NCBI RefSeq assembly: GCF_946227985.1
Contig: NZ_CAMKGL010000002.1
Coordinates: forward strand, 209,266 to 273,265
Reading direction: 5' to 3'
DNA from: Serratia quinivorans
GTDB taxonomy: Bacteria > Pseudomonadota > Gammaproteobacteria > Enterobacterales > Enterobacteriaceae
DNA length: 64,000 bases
The translations under genes were made by a program, and so were the position numbers. The first letter of the stretch is position 1, and the number at the start of each line of letters is the position of its first letter. Below, in pieces: positions 9,038 through 18,755 of this stretch. The notes below the pieces were generated by a model. That model saw only the letters and a program-made list of their open reading frames with translations, was not told where the DNA came from and did not search any database.

Positions 9038-10003
9038 GTGGAAAAAAAGAAAAGCTTCCCGCAGCAGAAAAGCGGACTGCACCCGCGTAACCGTCATCGC
9101 TCACGCTATGACTTTCCGGCGCTGATCGCCAGCTGCCCGGCGTTGGAGCCGTTCGTCAAGCCGAACGCCTGGGGTGATATCTCGGTAGATTTTGCCGATC
9201 CGGCGGCGGTTAAAATGCTCAACCGTGCGTTGCTGCAACACTTCTATGGTATCGAGCACTGGGATATTCCCGCCGATTACCTGTGCCCGCCAATCCCGGG
9301 GCGCGCCGATTACCTGCACCATCTTGCCGATCTGCTGGCAACCAGCAACGAGGGTGAGATCCCGCGCGGCAAGGGCGTGGCGATCCTCGATGTGGGCATT
9401 GGTGCCAACTGCATTTATCCGATCGTTGGTTTGCGCGAATACGGCTGGCGTTTTACCGGTTCAGAGATTGACCCGGTGTCGCTCAATTCGGCCAAAATGA
9501 TCGTCGAAATGAACCCGACGCTGAGAAACAGCGTGCGTCTGCGCCTGCAAAAACAGCCGGAGTTTATCTTTAACGGCATCATCGGTGTGGCTGAGAAGTT
9601 TGACGCTACGCTGTGCAACCCGCCATTCCACGGCTCCGAACAGGAAGCGCAGGCCAGCACCCGCCGCAAACTGCACAAGTTGGGCAAGGGCGAAGTGGCC
9701 GACAAGCCGGTACAGAACTTTGGCGGCAAGAATAACGAACTCTGGTGTGAAGGCGGCGAAGAAGCCTTCGTGCGTAAAATGGTCGAAGAAAGCGTCAGCA
9801 AGGCGCAGAACTGCCTGTGGTTCACTTCTTTGATATCCAAACACACCACCTTGCCGTCGATTTATCACGCGGCGAAGTTGGCCGGAGTGGCCGAAGTGCG
9901 CACCATCGAGATGGCGCAGGGGCAAAAGATCAGCCGCTTTGTCGCCTGGACCTTCCATGACGCCGAGCAGCAGGCCGCCTGGGCGGCAGAACGCTGGCGC
10001 TAA
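9038..10003 (+). CDS. rlmF: 23S rRNA (adenine1618-N6)-methyltransferase RlmF
   Basis: 321 residues. It contains LHPRNRHRSRYDF near residue 14, the SAM-binding segment ILDVGIGANCIYP (117-129) and the amino-methyltransferase motif NPPF (194-197), all as in E. coli RlmF (YbiN), which methylates A1618 of 23S rRNA. I place the start at GTG 9038, since TAAGAGAG lies nine bases upstream and the protein then begins just before the conserved HPRNRH block. An ATG at 8993 has no ribosome site. As in E. coli, rlmF is close to ybiO. Confidence 0.92.
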   Translation: MEKKKSFPQQKSGLHPRNRHRSRYDFPALIASCPALEPFVKPNAWGDISVDFADPAAVKMLNRALLQHFYGIEHWDIPADYLCPPIPGRADYLHHLADLLATSNEGEIPRGKGVAILDVGIGANCIYPIVGLREYGWRFTGSEIDPVSLNSAKMIVEMNPTLRNSVRLRLQKQPEFIFNGIIGVAEKFDATLCNPPFHGSEQEAQASTRRKLHKLGKGEVADKPVQNFGGKNNELWCEGGEEAFVRKMVEESVSKAQNCLWFTSLISKHTTLPSIYHAAKLAGVAEVRTIEMAQGQKISRFVAWTFHDAEQQAAWAAERWR

Positions 10004-10307
10004 TTTTCCAGACGCCGGTTATTTAGCCGGCGTCAATAATACCTCGCGTTTCCCTTTCAATTTCTTCAAGTTGCGTTATTCTCAATGTCGTTTCCAATAA
10101 TAAAAACCCTGATTTAATCATTTATTTAAATAATAATAGTCACTTTGCTAAATTGATATATTTACCCCCGGTTAGCGTTATCTGTCTGGAGAATAAGGCC
10201 TGCCCGTTTCTCTGGTTGATGCGCGCCTGCGTGTGGGCGCGGCGTGCGTAAAAATAAAATGAGAAGCCGTTGTCCGCTAAATCATCTGCCAGAAGGATTT
10301 TTACCCT
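10004..10307. other. AT-rich intergenic region before the chemoreceptor gene
   Basis: A stable inverted repeat GACGCCGG (10011-10018) / CCGGCGTC (10027-10034) directly follows rlmF and may end its transcript, although no T-run follows. The remainder is AT-rich with homopolymer-like A/T tracts around 10090-10165. TAAATTGA at about 10149 followed 11 bases later by CCGGTTAG is only a loose fit to a flagellar sigma-28 promoter, so I do not call one. AAGGA lies before the chemoreceptor ATG. Confidence 0.5.
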
Positions 10308-11612
10308 ATGCTGTTACGATTCAGTCAGTTAAATACCCACAGCCGCGCGGAATTGAACGCGATAGAAAATGCCGTTGCCATGATTGTATTTACACCCGAT
10401 GGCACCGTGCTGCGAGCCAATGATTTATTTCTGCAAACCATGGGATTCCAGCGCCAGGAAGTGATCGGCCAACATCACCGTATTTTTTGCGACTCGCAAT
10501 ATGTCCAGAGTGCGACCTACCGCAAGCACTGGAATAGGTTAAATCAGGGCAAGCCGATTACCGACAATATCAAACGCATTCGCAAAGACGGTGAAGTTGT
10601 ATGGCTGCAGGGTACCTATACCCCGGTATTGAACAAGCATGGGCGGGTAATGGAGATCGTCAAGATTGCCAGCGTGGTGACCGAGCGCATTACCCAGGCA
10701 CAGGAACATCAAAGTTTACTGGCAGCGTTAAATCGGTCTATGGCGATGATCACTTTCAACGCACAGGGAAAGATCCTCGACGCTAATGACAATATGTTGA
10801 ATTTGATGGGTTATCGGCTGGAGGAGGCGCGCGGACAGTCGCATGCGGTGCTCTGCCCGCCAGAATTTGCCGCCTCTGACGATTACCGTCAGCACTGGCA
10901 GCGCCTGGCTCGCGGTGAGTTTATTACCGGGCGTTTCGAACGCGTGAACCGACGCGGGGAGCGGGTGTGGCTGGAGGCCAGTTATAACCCAATCCTCGAC
11001 GAGGAGCAGCGGTTGGTGAAAGTGGTAAAAATCGCTCAGGACATTACCCGGCTGATGATCCAGCAGCAGCACGAGGAAGAGATGGTTCGCAACGCGCACC
11101 ATCTTTCTTTGGATACCGACAGAACCGCGGCGCAGGGGGCGGTGATCGTGCAGCAGGCGGTGGCGGGAATGCAGCAGGTGGAAGCGACTGCGCGCGATAC
11201 TTCTGCCGTAGTCAGCGAACTGGGTATCGGTTCGCAGCAAATTGGCACTATGGTGGAGGCGATCCGCAAAATTGCTTCACAAACCAATTTACTGGCAATC
11301 AATGCGTCTATTGAGGCCGCGCACGCGGGGGAACACGGGCGCGGTTTTGCCGTGGTCGCCAACGAAGTGCGAACCCTGGCAGAGCAGTCCCGCCAGGCGG
11401 CGACAGAAATCGAACGGATTACCAAAGCGATTCAACAGGGCGTGGCGGCGGCTATCGCAGGGATGGCAGTTTGCGTGGAGCAGGCGGGCGGTGGCGTTAC
11501 TTTGACGCACGACGCCGGTGAGGTGATCAATCAGGTGAATGTGGGTATGCAAGATGTAGTGAAACTGATGCAAACTTTCACGTCGGTTAAACAAGAAGGT
11601 GCATTGCACTGA
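10308..11612 (+). CDS. Soluble PAS-PAS methyl-accepting chemotaxis protein (BdlA-like)
   Basis: 434 residues with no transmembrane segment. Two PAS domains of nearly the same sequence follow one another (about 15-135 and 136-250, each with an xxGYxxxEVxGQxH-type helix and a PAC segment ending in KIAxxxTE/DIT). They are followed by a short methyl-accepting signalling domain whose hairpin tip is plain: [34 protein letters not shown] (in part [12 protein letters not shown]). This is the architecture of Pseudomonas BdlA, a cytoplasmic receptor tied to biofilm dispersal, and of Aer-type sensors without the membrane anchor. The PAS repeats may hold haem or flavin (inference). The signalling domain is shorter than in a normal MCP, with little room for the full methylation helices. 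Confidence 0.88.
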   Translation: MLLRFSQLNTHSRAELNAIENAVAMIVFTPDGTVLRANDLFLQTMGFQRQEVIGQHHRIFCDSQYVQSATYRKHWNRLNQGKPITDNIKRIRKDGEVVWLQGTYTPVLNKHGRVMEIVKIASVVTERITQAQEHQSLLAALNRSMAMITFNAQGKILDANDNMLNLMGYRLEEARGQSHAVLCPPEFAASDDYRQHWQRLARGEFITGRFERVNRRGERVWLEASYNPILDEEQRLVKVVKIAQDITRLMIQQQHEEEMVRNAHHLSLDTDRTAAQGAVIVQQAVAGMQQVEATARDTSAVVSELGIGSQQIGTMVEAIRKIASQTNLLAINASIEAAHAGEHGRGFAVVANEVRTLAEQSRQAATEIERITKAIQQGVAAAIAGMAVCVEQAGGGVTLTHDAGEVINQVNVGMQDVVKLMQTFTSVKQEGALH

Positions 11613-11721
11613 TCGCCGCTGCGCTAACCCTGGCAACGGGGTTAGCGCCTTTACCGCTTTACCATTCCCCTGATTGTTTATCTTTGGTTCAAACTCGCCG
11701 GTTTGACATTCTGTATGCTGC

Positions 11722-11757
11722 AACCAAAAGTGAACGAACGTTCGTTCATTTTTGGTT
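11722..11757. promoter_or_regulatory. 36-bp near-perfect palindrome, probable TetR operator
   Basis: The core TGAACGAACGTTCGTTCA (11731-11748) is a perfect 18-bp palindrome. The symmetry extends outwards as AACCAAAA (11722-11729) and TTTTGGTT (11750-11757), with only the pair 11730/11749 mismatched, giving 36 bp in all. It lies 44 bp before the TetR gene and downstream of a TTGACA (11703-11708), so a bound repressor would cover the promoter. GAACG-N-CGTTC cores are usual for TetR-family sites; autoregulation is inferred. Confidence 0.75.
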
Positions 11758-11800
11758 ATTTTGAACATCGCTAGCCACATTTCAACCGCGAGGCAGAACC

Positions 11801-12364
11801 ATGGGAAACCGAGAAAAAATTGTTGATGCCGCATTGCATAGCTTTACCCACAAGGGGTTTCACCAGACCAGTATGCGAGATATCGCACTGGCAGCGGGCG
11901 TCAGCGTGGGCAATCTTTACAATCATTTTGCCGATAAGGATGATTTGATTGGTGAAATCGCGTTGCTGGAGAATGCGTTTTTCAGCGAGTTTGCCGCACG
12001 GTTGACCGCAGGGAAACATCGACCGAAGCAGGCGCTGTCCGACTTTTTCAACGCTTATCACGCTTTTGTGTCTTCACCGGACAGCGTGCAATTGTCGGCA
12101 GAGATTGTGGCGGAGGTTGCGCGTAATCCCACCCTGGCGGAGAGATTTGATGCCAACCAGCAGCAACTGATGGATGTACTGGTGCAGGTTATCGTCCTGG
12201 CGCAGCAGGCTGACGAGATTGCGGTAGCGTTGGATCCGCGCGAGCTTGCCCAACTGATTCTGGACGTGATTGAAGGCCAGGCCTGGCGGCAGGCGATTTT
12301 CCCTCGCAAGGCGTCGACGGTGGCCAATCACTTGCTGGAACAGTTGATTTTCACGCAAGGGTAA
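11801..12364 (+). CDS. TetR-family repressor
   Basis: 187 residues. The N-terminal TetR helix-turn-helix is clear (IVDAALHSFTHKGFHQTSMRDIALAAGVSVGNLYNHFADKDDLI, in part AGVSVGNLYNHFADKD, residues 30-48). The C-terminal half is a helical ligand-binding domain unlike any I recognise. The gene heads an operon with a GNAT acetyltransferase and an alpha/beta hydrolase (gaps of 10 and -4 bp), and a large palindrome precedes it. It probably represses its own operon in response to a small molecule that the downstream enzymes modify (inference). Confidence 0.9.
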   Translation: MGNREKIVDAALHSFTHKGFHQTSMRDIALAAGVSVGNLYNHFADKDDLIGEIALLENAFFSEFAARLTAGKHRPKQALSDFFNAYHAFVSSPDSVQLSAEIVAEVARNPTLAERFDANQQQLMDVLVQVIVLAQQADEIAVALDPRELAQLILDVIEGQAWRQAIFPRKASTVANHLLEQLIFTQG

Positions 12365-12374
12365 CGGGGGCAAA

Positions 12375-13004
12375 ATGCTTGATATACAACCTTACCGCGA
12401 ATCCTGCCGATTACAGACGGCTGCGTTGATTTACTCTGCCTTCGATGACAAATTTCAACGCCAGTACGGGCTGAGCGCACGTCAACAATGGCGGTTGTTT
12501 TACTGGCTGTGGAGCTGGAAACAAAGCAACAGTCAGGAACAGAGCTTTGTCGTGAGGCGAGCGGGTAAGGTAGTGGCAGCATTTGGGCTCAAGTCAGCGG
12601 GGGGCCTGGGTAATTCTGCGTTAAGGGAACGCCCGTTGCCGATCCTGCGTTTGTGCTGCCGTTACGGCATGCTGAACTTTTGGCGCATGTACCTGCAAAT
12701 CGTGACGCTTCAGCATGCTCCTGCTGCCGGTGAACTGTATCTCTCCTACCTGGCGGTAGATGAAAAGCAGCGGGGCAAAGGCGTGGGGAAGATGTTGATC
12801 CAATGGATAACGGAGTATGCGGCGGCACAGCGTCCTCACCGTTGGCTGCGTTTGCACGTGAGCCAGCAAAATCCCGGCGCACGGCGGCTGTATCAACAAT
12901 GTGGTTTCAACACCGGTCGGCGGGAGAGACACGCCTCGCTGTGGTTGCTGTTTCGCCAGGCAAACTGGCTGCTCATGGAGAAGCGCATCGGGGAAACACG
13001 ATGA
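12375..13004 (+). CDS. GNAT-family N-acetyltransferase
   Basis: 209 residues. The acetyl-CoA loop reads LAVDEKQRGKGVGKMLIQW (about 124-143), matching the Q/RxxGxG/A motif, followed by the C-terminal LHVSQQNPGARRLYQQCGF block. The N-terminal half is long and variable, which fits a specific substrate that cannot be named. It is the second gene of the TetR operon, ten bases after tetR, and its stop overlaps the start of the hydrolase in an ATGA arrangement, implying translational coupling. Confidence 0.88.
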   Translation: MLDIQPYRESCRLQTAALIYSAFDDKFQRQYGLSARQQWRLFYWLWSWKQSNSQEQSFVVRRAGKVVAAFGLKSAGGLGNSALRERPLPILRLCCRYGMLNFWRMYLQIVTLQHAPAAGELYLSYLAVDEKQRGKGVGKMLIQWITEYAAAQRPHRWLRLHVSQQNPGARRLYQQCGFNTGRRERHASLWLLFRQANWLLMEKRIGETR

Positions 13005-14008
13005 AAAAAATAGTCGTTTCTTTACTGACACTGTTTGTGGTGGCGTTAGGCTGGGTTCTCTACGTCAATGACTATCAATATGTCACAGAACCGGTTCGGT
13101 TGACCGCGGGTGGTAACTCACTTGCCGGTACCCTGGTGCTGCCGAAGAACATGCGGGAAAAGCCGGGCGTGATTGTCTTTGTTCATGGTGATGGCCCTGC
13201 CAATGCCAGCCGTGACGAAGCCTACTACAGTATTTGGGAAAGCATGGCTGAGCAGGGCTATGCCGTTTTATCTTTTGATAAACCGGGTATCGGCGGCTCT
13301 TCCGGCAATTGGCTGCACCAAACCATGAATGACCGGGCAAAAGAAACGGCGGACATTATTGACTGGGCCAGAAAAGACGGGCGCTTTAACCCGCAGTGTG
13401 TCGGGTTGTGGGGCGCAAGCCAGGCGGGTTGGGTGATGCCGGAAGTTGCACGACTGCGGCCCGATATCGCTTTTACGCTGGTGATGTCTCCGGCGATCAA
13501 CTGGTTAACGCAAGGGCAATATAACACCCGGGCGGAAATGGAGGCTGCAGGTATTGATGAGCAACGAATTCAGGAACGCGAAGCACAGGGGAGACGCGTG
13601 CTGTCCCTGTTAAAACAGCCGGACGGTTACGCGCAGTACCGCCGAGAGTACGGTGCTGCGGCGACCTTGAGTGCCGATCGCTGGCGGTTTATTCGAGCCA
13701 ATATGGCCAGTGATGCCACGGCGGGGTTGAGCCATTACAAAACACCGGTACATCTGATGGTGGGGGGGCGTGACATCAATGTTGACGCGAACGAGACTGA
13801 ACGCGTTTACCGGCAAGTCATCTCCGCCGATCTGTTGACGGTGATGCGAATCGAGCAGGCTGACCATGCCATGGTCAAACCGCTGTTTGTCCGTTACCCG
13901 TCGTTGATCAACATTGTCGGCCTGTTTGCGCCGCGATCGATACAGTATGACGCTTACCTGCAGGACGTGGCGGCGTTCCTTGCCGGCCACCCCTGCACGC
14001 CGCGGTGA
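13001..14008 (+). CDS. Membrane-anchored or secreted alpha/beta hydrolase
   Basis: 335 residues. Residues 1-22 form a hydrophobic signal/anchor (MKKIVVSLLTLFVVALGWVL). The oxyanion region VFVHGDGPANAS and the nucleophile elbow GASQAG (Ser140) are visible, with the catalytic His probably in the ADHAMVKP segment near the C terminus. The fold is that of dienelactone hydrolase/serine aminopeptidase-like esterases. ATG 13001 overlaps the GNAT stop; longer in-frame versions would run inside the GNAT gene. It is the last gene of the TetR operon. Substrate unknown. Confidence 0.87.
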   Translation: MKKIVVSLLTLFVVALGWVLYVNDYQYVTEPVRLTAGGNSLAGTLVLPKNMREKPGVIVFVHGDGPANASRDEAYYSIWESMAEQGYAVLSFDKPGIGGSSGNWLHQTMNDRAKETADIIDWARKDGRFNPQCVGLWGASQAGWVMPEVARLRPDIAFTLVMSPAINWLTQGQYNTRAEMEAAGIDEQRIQEREAQGRRVLSLLKQPDGYAQYRREYGAAATLSADRWRFIRANMASDATAGLSHYKTPVHLMVGGRDINVDANETERVYRQVISADLLTVMRIEQADHAMVKPLFVRYPSLINIVGLFAPRSIQYDAYLQDVAAFLAGHPCTPR

Positions 14009-14014
14009 TGATTG

Positions 14015-16228
14015 TCAGGACGTTTCCGGCTGTGTTCCCGCGTTCGCAGCATAAGAAAGCTGCATGGCCTGTTGTGGCATGGCGATATTGGCCTGGTCAA
14101 AATGCATTTTTACCAGGCGATCGAGCGCGTACTGCACCACCCACTGTTTCAACGCCTGGGTGCGTACGGTAACCCGGGTGGTGAAGGAGCGGTCACCCAG
14201 CGCGACCACGCCGTTGAATACCGGTTCGCCGACCAGAAAATGTTTCACCTGATCGTCTTGTTTCAATGCCTCAACGGCCTGATGCAGCACTTCATGGACA
14301 TGATCGATGTCTTCGTCGCGGCTAACGCTGTAATTGGCACGGTAGACGCCAAATTCGCGGGCATAGTTGGCCAGCGTGGTGATCGAAGAAAAGGGAACGA
14401 TGTGATAAACGCCGTAGTCGTCCCGCAGACCGATTGAACGGATGGTCATGCGTTCCACCGTGCCGGTAATACCACTGACGGTGACATACTCGCCGGTATT
14501 CATGCCGTTTTCGAACTGGATGAATACGCCGGTAATCACATCTTTCACCAGCGTTTGCGCCCCAAAGCTGATAGCCAGCCCCAGTGCTCCGGCACCGGCC
14601 AGCAGGGGCGCAATGTTAATCCCCACCTGTGACAGTACAATCATGATGGTAATGGTGCTGATCACTATCGCCAGTACGTTGCGAAACAGCGTCAATAAGG
14701 TGCGTTCACGCGCGCTCGGACGAATGCCGTTGCTCAGTTCCAATGCCAGGCGGTGTTCGATAATGCTGGCCATTAGCGTCCAGCTGAACACGGCAATCAC
14801 CACAATCAGCAGGATATGCACCAGCCCGCCAATGATTTTTTCGCCGTTTTCGCTGCCGGCCCACTGGTACAAATTGATCAGATGCCAGGCGTCAAACAGC
14901 AGCAGCGTTACCGCCAATACCACTATCACCCGCAGTATTTTCAACCCATTGGGTATATAGGAGTTAATGCGCCGTTCCAGCATCGGGTAGCGCCGGTTGA
15001 CGTCATCCGGCAGTGAGATACGTCGGAAAATCCAGCGGGTCAGCATGCCGGAAAGTAGGGCACCGAGGCCAACAACGACCAGGCTTTTCACCGTCGCGGT
15101 CATCATAAAGCGCAGGCTGTTGCCGATATCAAACTGCGACAGCGCAAATAACACCAGGAAATAGGCGATCGCCAGCAGGTGCCAGACGTGGCCCAGACCG
15201 CGCAAAATAATGCTGAAAAACGCCATGGATCGTTCGGCCAGCAGGTTTATTTGCCGTTGTATCGGTTTGCGGTTACGCAAGATAAGCGCCACCGCATATA
15301 ACGTCAGGGCCAGCATGATGATCAGATTGGCGGCCGCCGCTGCCGGATAGCTGATTTGCGTCGCCACTACCGGCACCACCACCATCAGTCCGTAGCCAAT
15401 CAGGCCGCTTAGCCAGGCGAGACGCCGGTTCCAGTAGTGGGCGCTGGCATCGCTAAACGGGAAGGGGCGCAGATAATCGAAGCTGGGCGAGAAAATCAGC
15501 CGCAGTACCGCCTTGAAGAATTCGATAACCGTAAAGGCGCTAAGAAACAGGGTTTGCAAACGCAGGATGGTCGCGCTGTCGGCATTAACATGGCGAGCAA
15601 ACAGGTTGCCCGCCGTCAGCGCCAACAGCAGGACCAGCAGATCGACGGCGAAAGCACCGAGTATGGCCGTCGGCCGCTTATACCACGGCCCCTGCTGCAG
15701 CTTGGCGCTGTGTCCCCAACTGCCCATGCGTTTGTACAGCGGGCGGATCAGTTGGCGGAACAGATGGAAGATGGTGAAGGTCACCACGACCGTTAGCAGG
15801 AAGTAGCCCAGAGCGCGGAAAAAACTGTCGGGATTAAAACTGCGTTTTGGCCCCGAGTCGATCAGCTTTTGCAGCGAGTTTAACCTTTGGTTAACGCTGC
15901 TGATGCCCCCTTGTGCCAGATTGCTCAGATTGTCGCTCAGCGACTCTGGCGTTTCTGACGCTTCTGTTTTCGGCGGACTGTTGGCAGATTCATCTGCTGC
16001 CTGTCTGAGGTGGCCAATCAGCTCGGCGCGGGCCTTATCGTCTTGCAGAATATCCGCCAGTGCGGCGTAAGAGGCTTTTTGCTGTTGGCTTTGGTCAACG
16101 GGAGCGGCTTTCTGCGCGGATTGCGCCATCGCCAATGGGGAAACTGTGCAGGCTATCAGCAGCAGTAACAGGGGGAACCAGCGTTCTCGCAGATGAGAAC
16201 CTAATCGGGAGTATGCGGTTGCGGGCAT
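14015..16228 (-). CDS. ybiO: YbiO, large MscS-type mechanosensitive channel
   Basis: 737 residues, against 741 in E. coli YbiO. A signal peptide (cleavage near AMAQS, about residue 36) leads to a periplasmic glutamine/serine-rich domain, then many membrane segments. The last of these is the MscS pore helix with the Gly/Ala pattern LLAGAGALGLAISFGAQTLVKDV (about 556-578, in part GALGLAISFGAQ). A cytoplasmic MscS beta domain follows. YbiO responds to osmotic downshock with lower conductance than MscS/MscL. Its position next to rlmF on one side and glnQPH on the other repeats the E. coli order. Confidence 0.93.
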   Translation of the reverse strand: MPATAYSRLGSHLRERWFPLLLLLIACTVSPLAMAQSAQKAAPVDQSQQQKASYAALADILQDDKARAELIGHLRQAADESANSPPKTEASETPESLSDNLSNLAQGGISSVNQRLNSLQKLIDSGPKRSFNPDSFFRALGYFLLTVVVTFTIFHLFRQLIRPLYKRMGSWGHSAKLQQGPWYKRPTAILGAFAVDLLVLLLALTAGNLFARHVNADSATILRLQTLFLSAFTVIEFFKAVLRLIFSPSFDYLRPFPFSDASAHYWNRRLAWLSGLIGYGLMVVVPVVATQISYPAAAAANLIIMLALTLYAVALILRNRKPIQRQINLLAERSMAFFSIILRGLGHVWHLLAIAYFLVLFALSQFDIGNSLRFMMTATVKSLVVVGLGALLSGMLTRWIFRRISLPDDVNRRYPMLERRINSYIPNGLKILRVIVVLAVTLLLFDAWHLINLYQWAGSENGEKIIGGLVHILLIVVIAVFSWTLMASIIEHRLALELSNGIRPSARERTLLTLFRNVLAIVISTITIMIVLSQVGINIAPLLAGAGALGLAISFGAQTLVKDVITGVFIQFENGMNTGEYVTVSGITGTVERMTIRSIGLRDDYGVYHIVPFSSITTLANYAREFGVYRANYSVSRDEDIDHVHEVLHQAVEALKQDDQVKHFLVGEPVFNGVVALGDRSFTTRVTVRTQALKQWVVQYALDRLVKMHFDQANIAMPQQAMQLSYAANAGTQPETS

Positions 16229-16334
16229 TTATCCTCTCTTGGGGCTCTGTAAATCGGCGGATTAAAGACAAATGTTAATAAAAACAAGCAATATAGTAGG
16301 AAATGATACGAGGCGGGGAGTGGGAACGCGTGCT

Positions 16335-16370
16335 AAATAAAAACGGCGGACGCTAAGTACGCCCGCCGTT
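16335..16370 (-). terminator. Terminator of glnHPQ
   Basis: On the minus strand, an ACGGCGGGCG / CGTCCGCCGT stem (16343-16369) is followed by TTTTTATTT (16335-16342 complement). It lies 12 bases after the glnQ stop. Confidence 0.85.
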
Positions 16371-16382
16371 GAACAGGATAAA

Positions 16383-17105
16383 TCAGGAAACGTGCTGCAG
16401 GAACTCTTTCAAACGCGGGCTTGGCGGGTTGTTGATCAACTCGTGAGGGTTGCCGTCCTCCGCAATCCGTCCCTTATCGATAAAGATCAGCCGTGACGCC
16501 ACTTTTTCGGCAAAGCCGACTTCGTGGGTGACGATCACCATAGTCATGCCTTCTTCCGCCAGATCCTGCATCACCTTCAGCACTTCATGGCGCAGTTCCG
16601 GGTCAAGCGCTGAGGTTGGCTCATCGAACAGCATCATTTTCGGCTTCACCGCCAGCGCGCGGGCAATAGCCACGCGCTGTTGCTGACCACCGGAAAGCTC
16701 TGACGGATAGTGGTGCGCACGCTCTGCCAGGCCAACTTTGGCCAGCAGGTCACGTGCCAGCTTTTCCGCATCCGACTTTTTCAGTCCGCGCACGCGGATA
16801 GGGCCAAAGGCGACGTTTTCCAACGCGGTCAGGTGTGGGAACAGGTAAAACTGTTGGAACACCATGCCGGCTTCCTGACGGATCAACCGATCGTCAACCT
16901 TGGGATCGTTAGCTTTCAGACCGTCGACGATCAGATCGCCGCTGGTGATCTCTTCGAGCTTGTTGATACAGCGCAGCAGCGTAGATTTGCCGGAGCCGGA
17001 AGGCCCGATAATCACGACCACTTCACCCTGGTTAATCTTCAGGTCGATGTTGTGCAGCACCTGGGTTTGCCCAAAATGCTTGGAGACGTTTTTAAATTCA
17101 ATCAC
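16383..17105 (-). CDS. glnQ: Glutamine ABC transporter ATPase GlnQ
   Basis: 240 residues, the E. coli length. The Walker A motif is GPSGSGKST (34-42), the ABC signature LSGGQ (137-141), and Walker B with the catalytic glutamate MMLFDEP (157-163), followed by the H-loop VTHEVGFA. It energises high-affinity glutamine import with GlnP and GlnH at the inner membrane. The start overlaps the glnP stop by four bases. Regulation comes from the nitrogen-controlled promoter ahead of glnH. Confidence 0.97.
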   Translation of the reverse strand: MIEFKNVSKHFGQTQVLHNIDLKINQGEVVVIIGPSGSGKSTLLRCINKLEEITSGDLIVDGLKANDPKVDDRLIRQEAGMVFQQFYLFPHLTALENVAFGPIRVRGLKKSDAEKLARDLLAKVGLAERAHHYPSELSGGQQQRVAIARALAVKPKMMLFDEPTSALDPELRHEVLKVMQDLAEEGMTMVIVTHEVGFAEKVASRLIFIDKGRIAEDGNPHELINNPPSPRLKEFLQHVS

Positions 17106-17761
17106 AGGATTTTCATCCTTCTTTCCAGACGACGCAGCACGAAGCTCAGCACCAGGGTAATAATCAGATAAATAACCGCCACGGCGCTCCAGATTTCCAG
17201 CGCGCGGAAGTTACCGGCAATAATCTCCTGGCCCTGACGGGTCAGTTCTGCCACGCCGATCACGATAAACAGCGAGGTGTCTTTAATGCTGATGATCCAC
17301 TGGTTACCCAGCGGTGGCAGCATGCGGCGCAGCGCCAGCGGCATAATGACATAGCGGATGGTTTCACGGCGTGACAGGCCCAATGCCAGGCCGGCCTCTC
17401 GGAAGCCGCTATGAATCGACAGCACGGCACCACGGGTAATTTCCGCAATATAGGCCCCGGAGTTGATCATAATGGTGACCACCGCCGCGCTGAAAGGATC
17501 GATGCGTAAATCGCTGAACGCCATCGGCAGGGCGAAATAGATAAACATCACCTGCACCACGATTGGCGTACCGCGGATAACTTCAATGAATACCAGAGCC
17601 ACGTGGTTGGCGATCCAACCGCCGTAGGTACGGGCAAAGCCGGCAACCAGACCGATAATCAGGCCACCAATCAGACCGAGGACCGAAATCCACAGGGTCA
17701 TTTTGGCGCCTTCTAACAGGATGGGGATGGCGGGCCAGATGGCGCTCCAGTCGAACTGCAT
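17102..17761 (-). CDS. glnP: Glutamine ABC transporter permease GlnP
   Basis: 219 residues, near-identical to E. coli GlnP (begins [10 protein letters not shown], ends [10 protein letters not shown]). It has about five membrane segments and the EAA loop [19 protein letters not shown], which contacts GlnQ. ATG 17761 is used by homology and because the upstream in-frame ATG at 17785 adds eight residues not found in the family. The gap to glnH is about 100 bp and contains a small hairpin. Confidence 0.97.
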   Translation of the reverse strand: MQFDWSAIWPAIPILLEGAKMTLWISVLGLIGGLIIGLVAGFARTYGGWIANHVALVFIEVIRGTPIVVQVMFIYFALPMAFSDLRIDPFSAAVVTIMINSGAYIAEITRGAVLSIHSGFREAGLALGLSRRETIRYVIMPLALRRMLPPLGNQWIISIKDTSLFIVIGVAELTRQGQEIIAGNFRALEIWSAVAVIYLIITLVLSFVLRRLERRMKIL

Positions 17762-17778
17762 GGTGTTTTCTCCCGGTG

Positions 17779-17794
17779 TTCCCAAACGTGGGAA
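17779..17794 (-). repeat. Small hairpin in the glnH-glnP gap
   Basis: TTCCCA (17779-17784) and TGGGAA (17789-17794) flank an AACG loop. A hairpin here could protect the glnH message or limit read-through, which would keep the binding protein in excess over the permease, a common need of ABC importers. The role is inference. Confidence 0.4.
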
Positions 17795-17865
17795 TCAGAT
17801 ACAACAAAGCGCAGGGGCCAAGACACACCCCTGTGCTCAAGTGAATCAGTGACTGACTTCATCCG

Positions 17866-18609
17866 TTATTTAGGTTCGGTACCGAACCATTTTTTGTAGA
17901 TTTCGTTATAGGTACCGTTGTCGCGCAGCGTTTTCAGCGCGCCATTGACCTTCACGCGCAATTCGTCACTGCCTTTCGGGAAGGCGATGCCGTATTGCTG
18001 AGCTTCCAGTGAATCACCGACGGTTTTGAACTTGCCTGCACCGGCAGTTTTGATGAAATACAGGATGTTAGGCGTGTCATGCAGCACCGCATCGGCACGC
18101 TTGGTACCCAGTTCCATATAGGCGTTATCGATGTTCGGGAACTGACGCAGGTCCTTGGTTTTGATGTGTTGCTTGGCGTAATCAACGGAACCGGTGCCGC
18201 TCTTCACCGCCACCACTTTACCGTTCAGATCGTCAATGCCCTTGATGCTGTTGTCGTTGGCATTCACCATCACCAACAGGCCGCTTTTGTAGTAGCCGTC
18301 GGAGAATTCGATGGCTTTTTTACGTTCTTCGGTAATGGTGATACCGGCCAGCGCCAGATCGATATTTTTGGTTTGCAGTGCCGGGATAATGCCGCTGAAG
18401 TCCATTGGTTTCAGGGTGTAATCCAGTTTCAGTTCTTTGGCGATGGCGGCCCACAGGTCGATATCGAAGCCAACGTATTTATCGCCCTGTTTGAACTCAA
18501 AAGGCACGAATGCGGTGTCGGTGGCGACGACCAGTTTGTCTGCTGCGTGGGAGCTTACGGCAAAGGCCAGCGAAAGGGCGGCCAGGGAGACTTTAAAAAT
18601 TGACTTCAT
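17866..18609 (-). CDS. glnH: Periplasmic glutamine-binding protein GlnH
   Basis: 247 residues, the E. coli length. A Sec signal peptide ([22 protein letters not shown], cleavage before ADKLVVATD) is followed by a type II solute-binding fold with [20 protein letters not shown] and the ligand loop [17 protein letters not shown]. It delivers glutamine to GlnPQ. ATG 18609 has AGGAA nine bases upstream; an in-frame ATG 12 codons earlier would disrupt the signal peptide. The upstream region carries a sigma-54-type promoter and NtrC-type sites. Confidence 0.97.
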   Translation of the reverse strand: MKSIFKVSLAALSLAFAVSSHAADKLVVATDTAFVPFEFKQGDKYVGFDIDLWAAIAKELKLDYTLKPMDFSGIIPALQTKNIDLALAGITITEERKKAIEFSDGYYKSGLLVMVNANDNSIKGIDDLNGKVVAVKSGTGSVDYAKQHIKTKDLRQFPNIDNAYMELGTKRADAVLHDTPNILYFIKTAGAGKFKTVGDSLEAQQYGIAFPKGSDELRVKVNGALKTLRDNGTYNEIYKKWFGTEPK

Positions 18610-18667
18610 GAGAGGAATTTCCTGTACAGGTTGCGGATTACCCATTTTTTATATTGCAGTTGGTGCC

Positions 18668-18684
18668 ATGAAAGAATCGTGCCA
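18668..18684 (-). promoter_or_regulatory. Sigma-54 promoter of glnHPQ
   Basis: Read on the minus strand, TGGCAC-GATTC-TTTCAT matches the -24/-12 consensus TGGCAC-N5-TTGCA at all but one position of the -12 part. Transcription would start near 18657, giving a leader of about 48 bases before glnH. E. coli glnH also has an NtrC-dependent sigma-54 promoter (glnHp2). Confidence 0.75.
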
Positions 18685-18755
18685 TGTTTTCAACTACTAT
18701 AAAAACAAAGAGTTATGCTGTGATGTTGTGTTTGAAGATCGAATTATTATTTTCA

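Noticed and set aside
10149-10175. Possible sigma-28 promoter for the chemoreceptor
   Set aside because: The -35 part fits moderately but the -10 part matches only about half of GCCGATAA, so it is not called.
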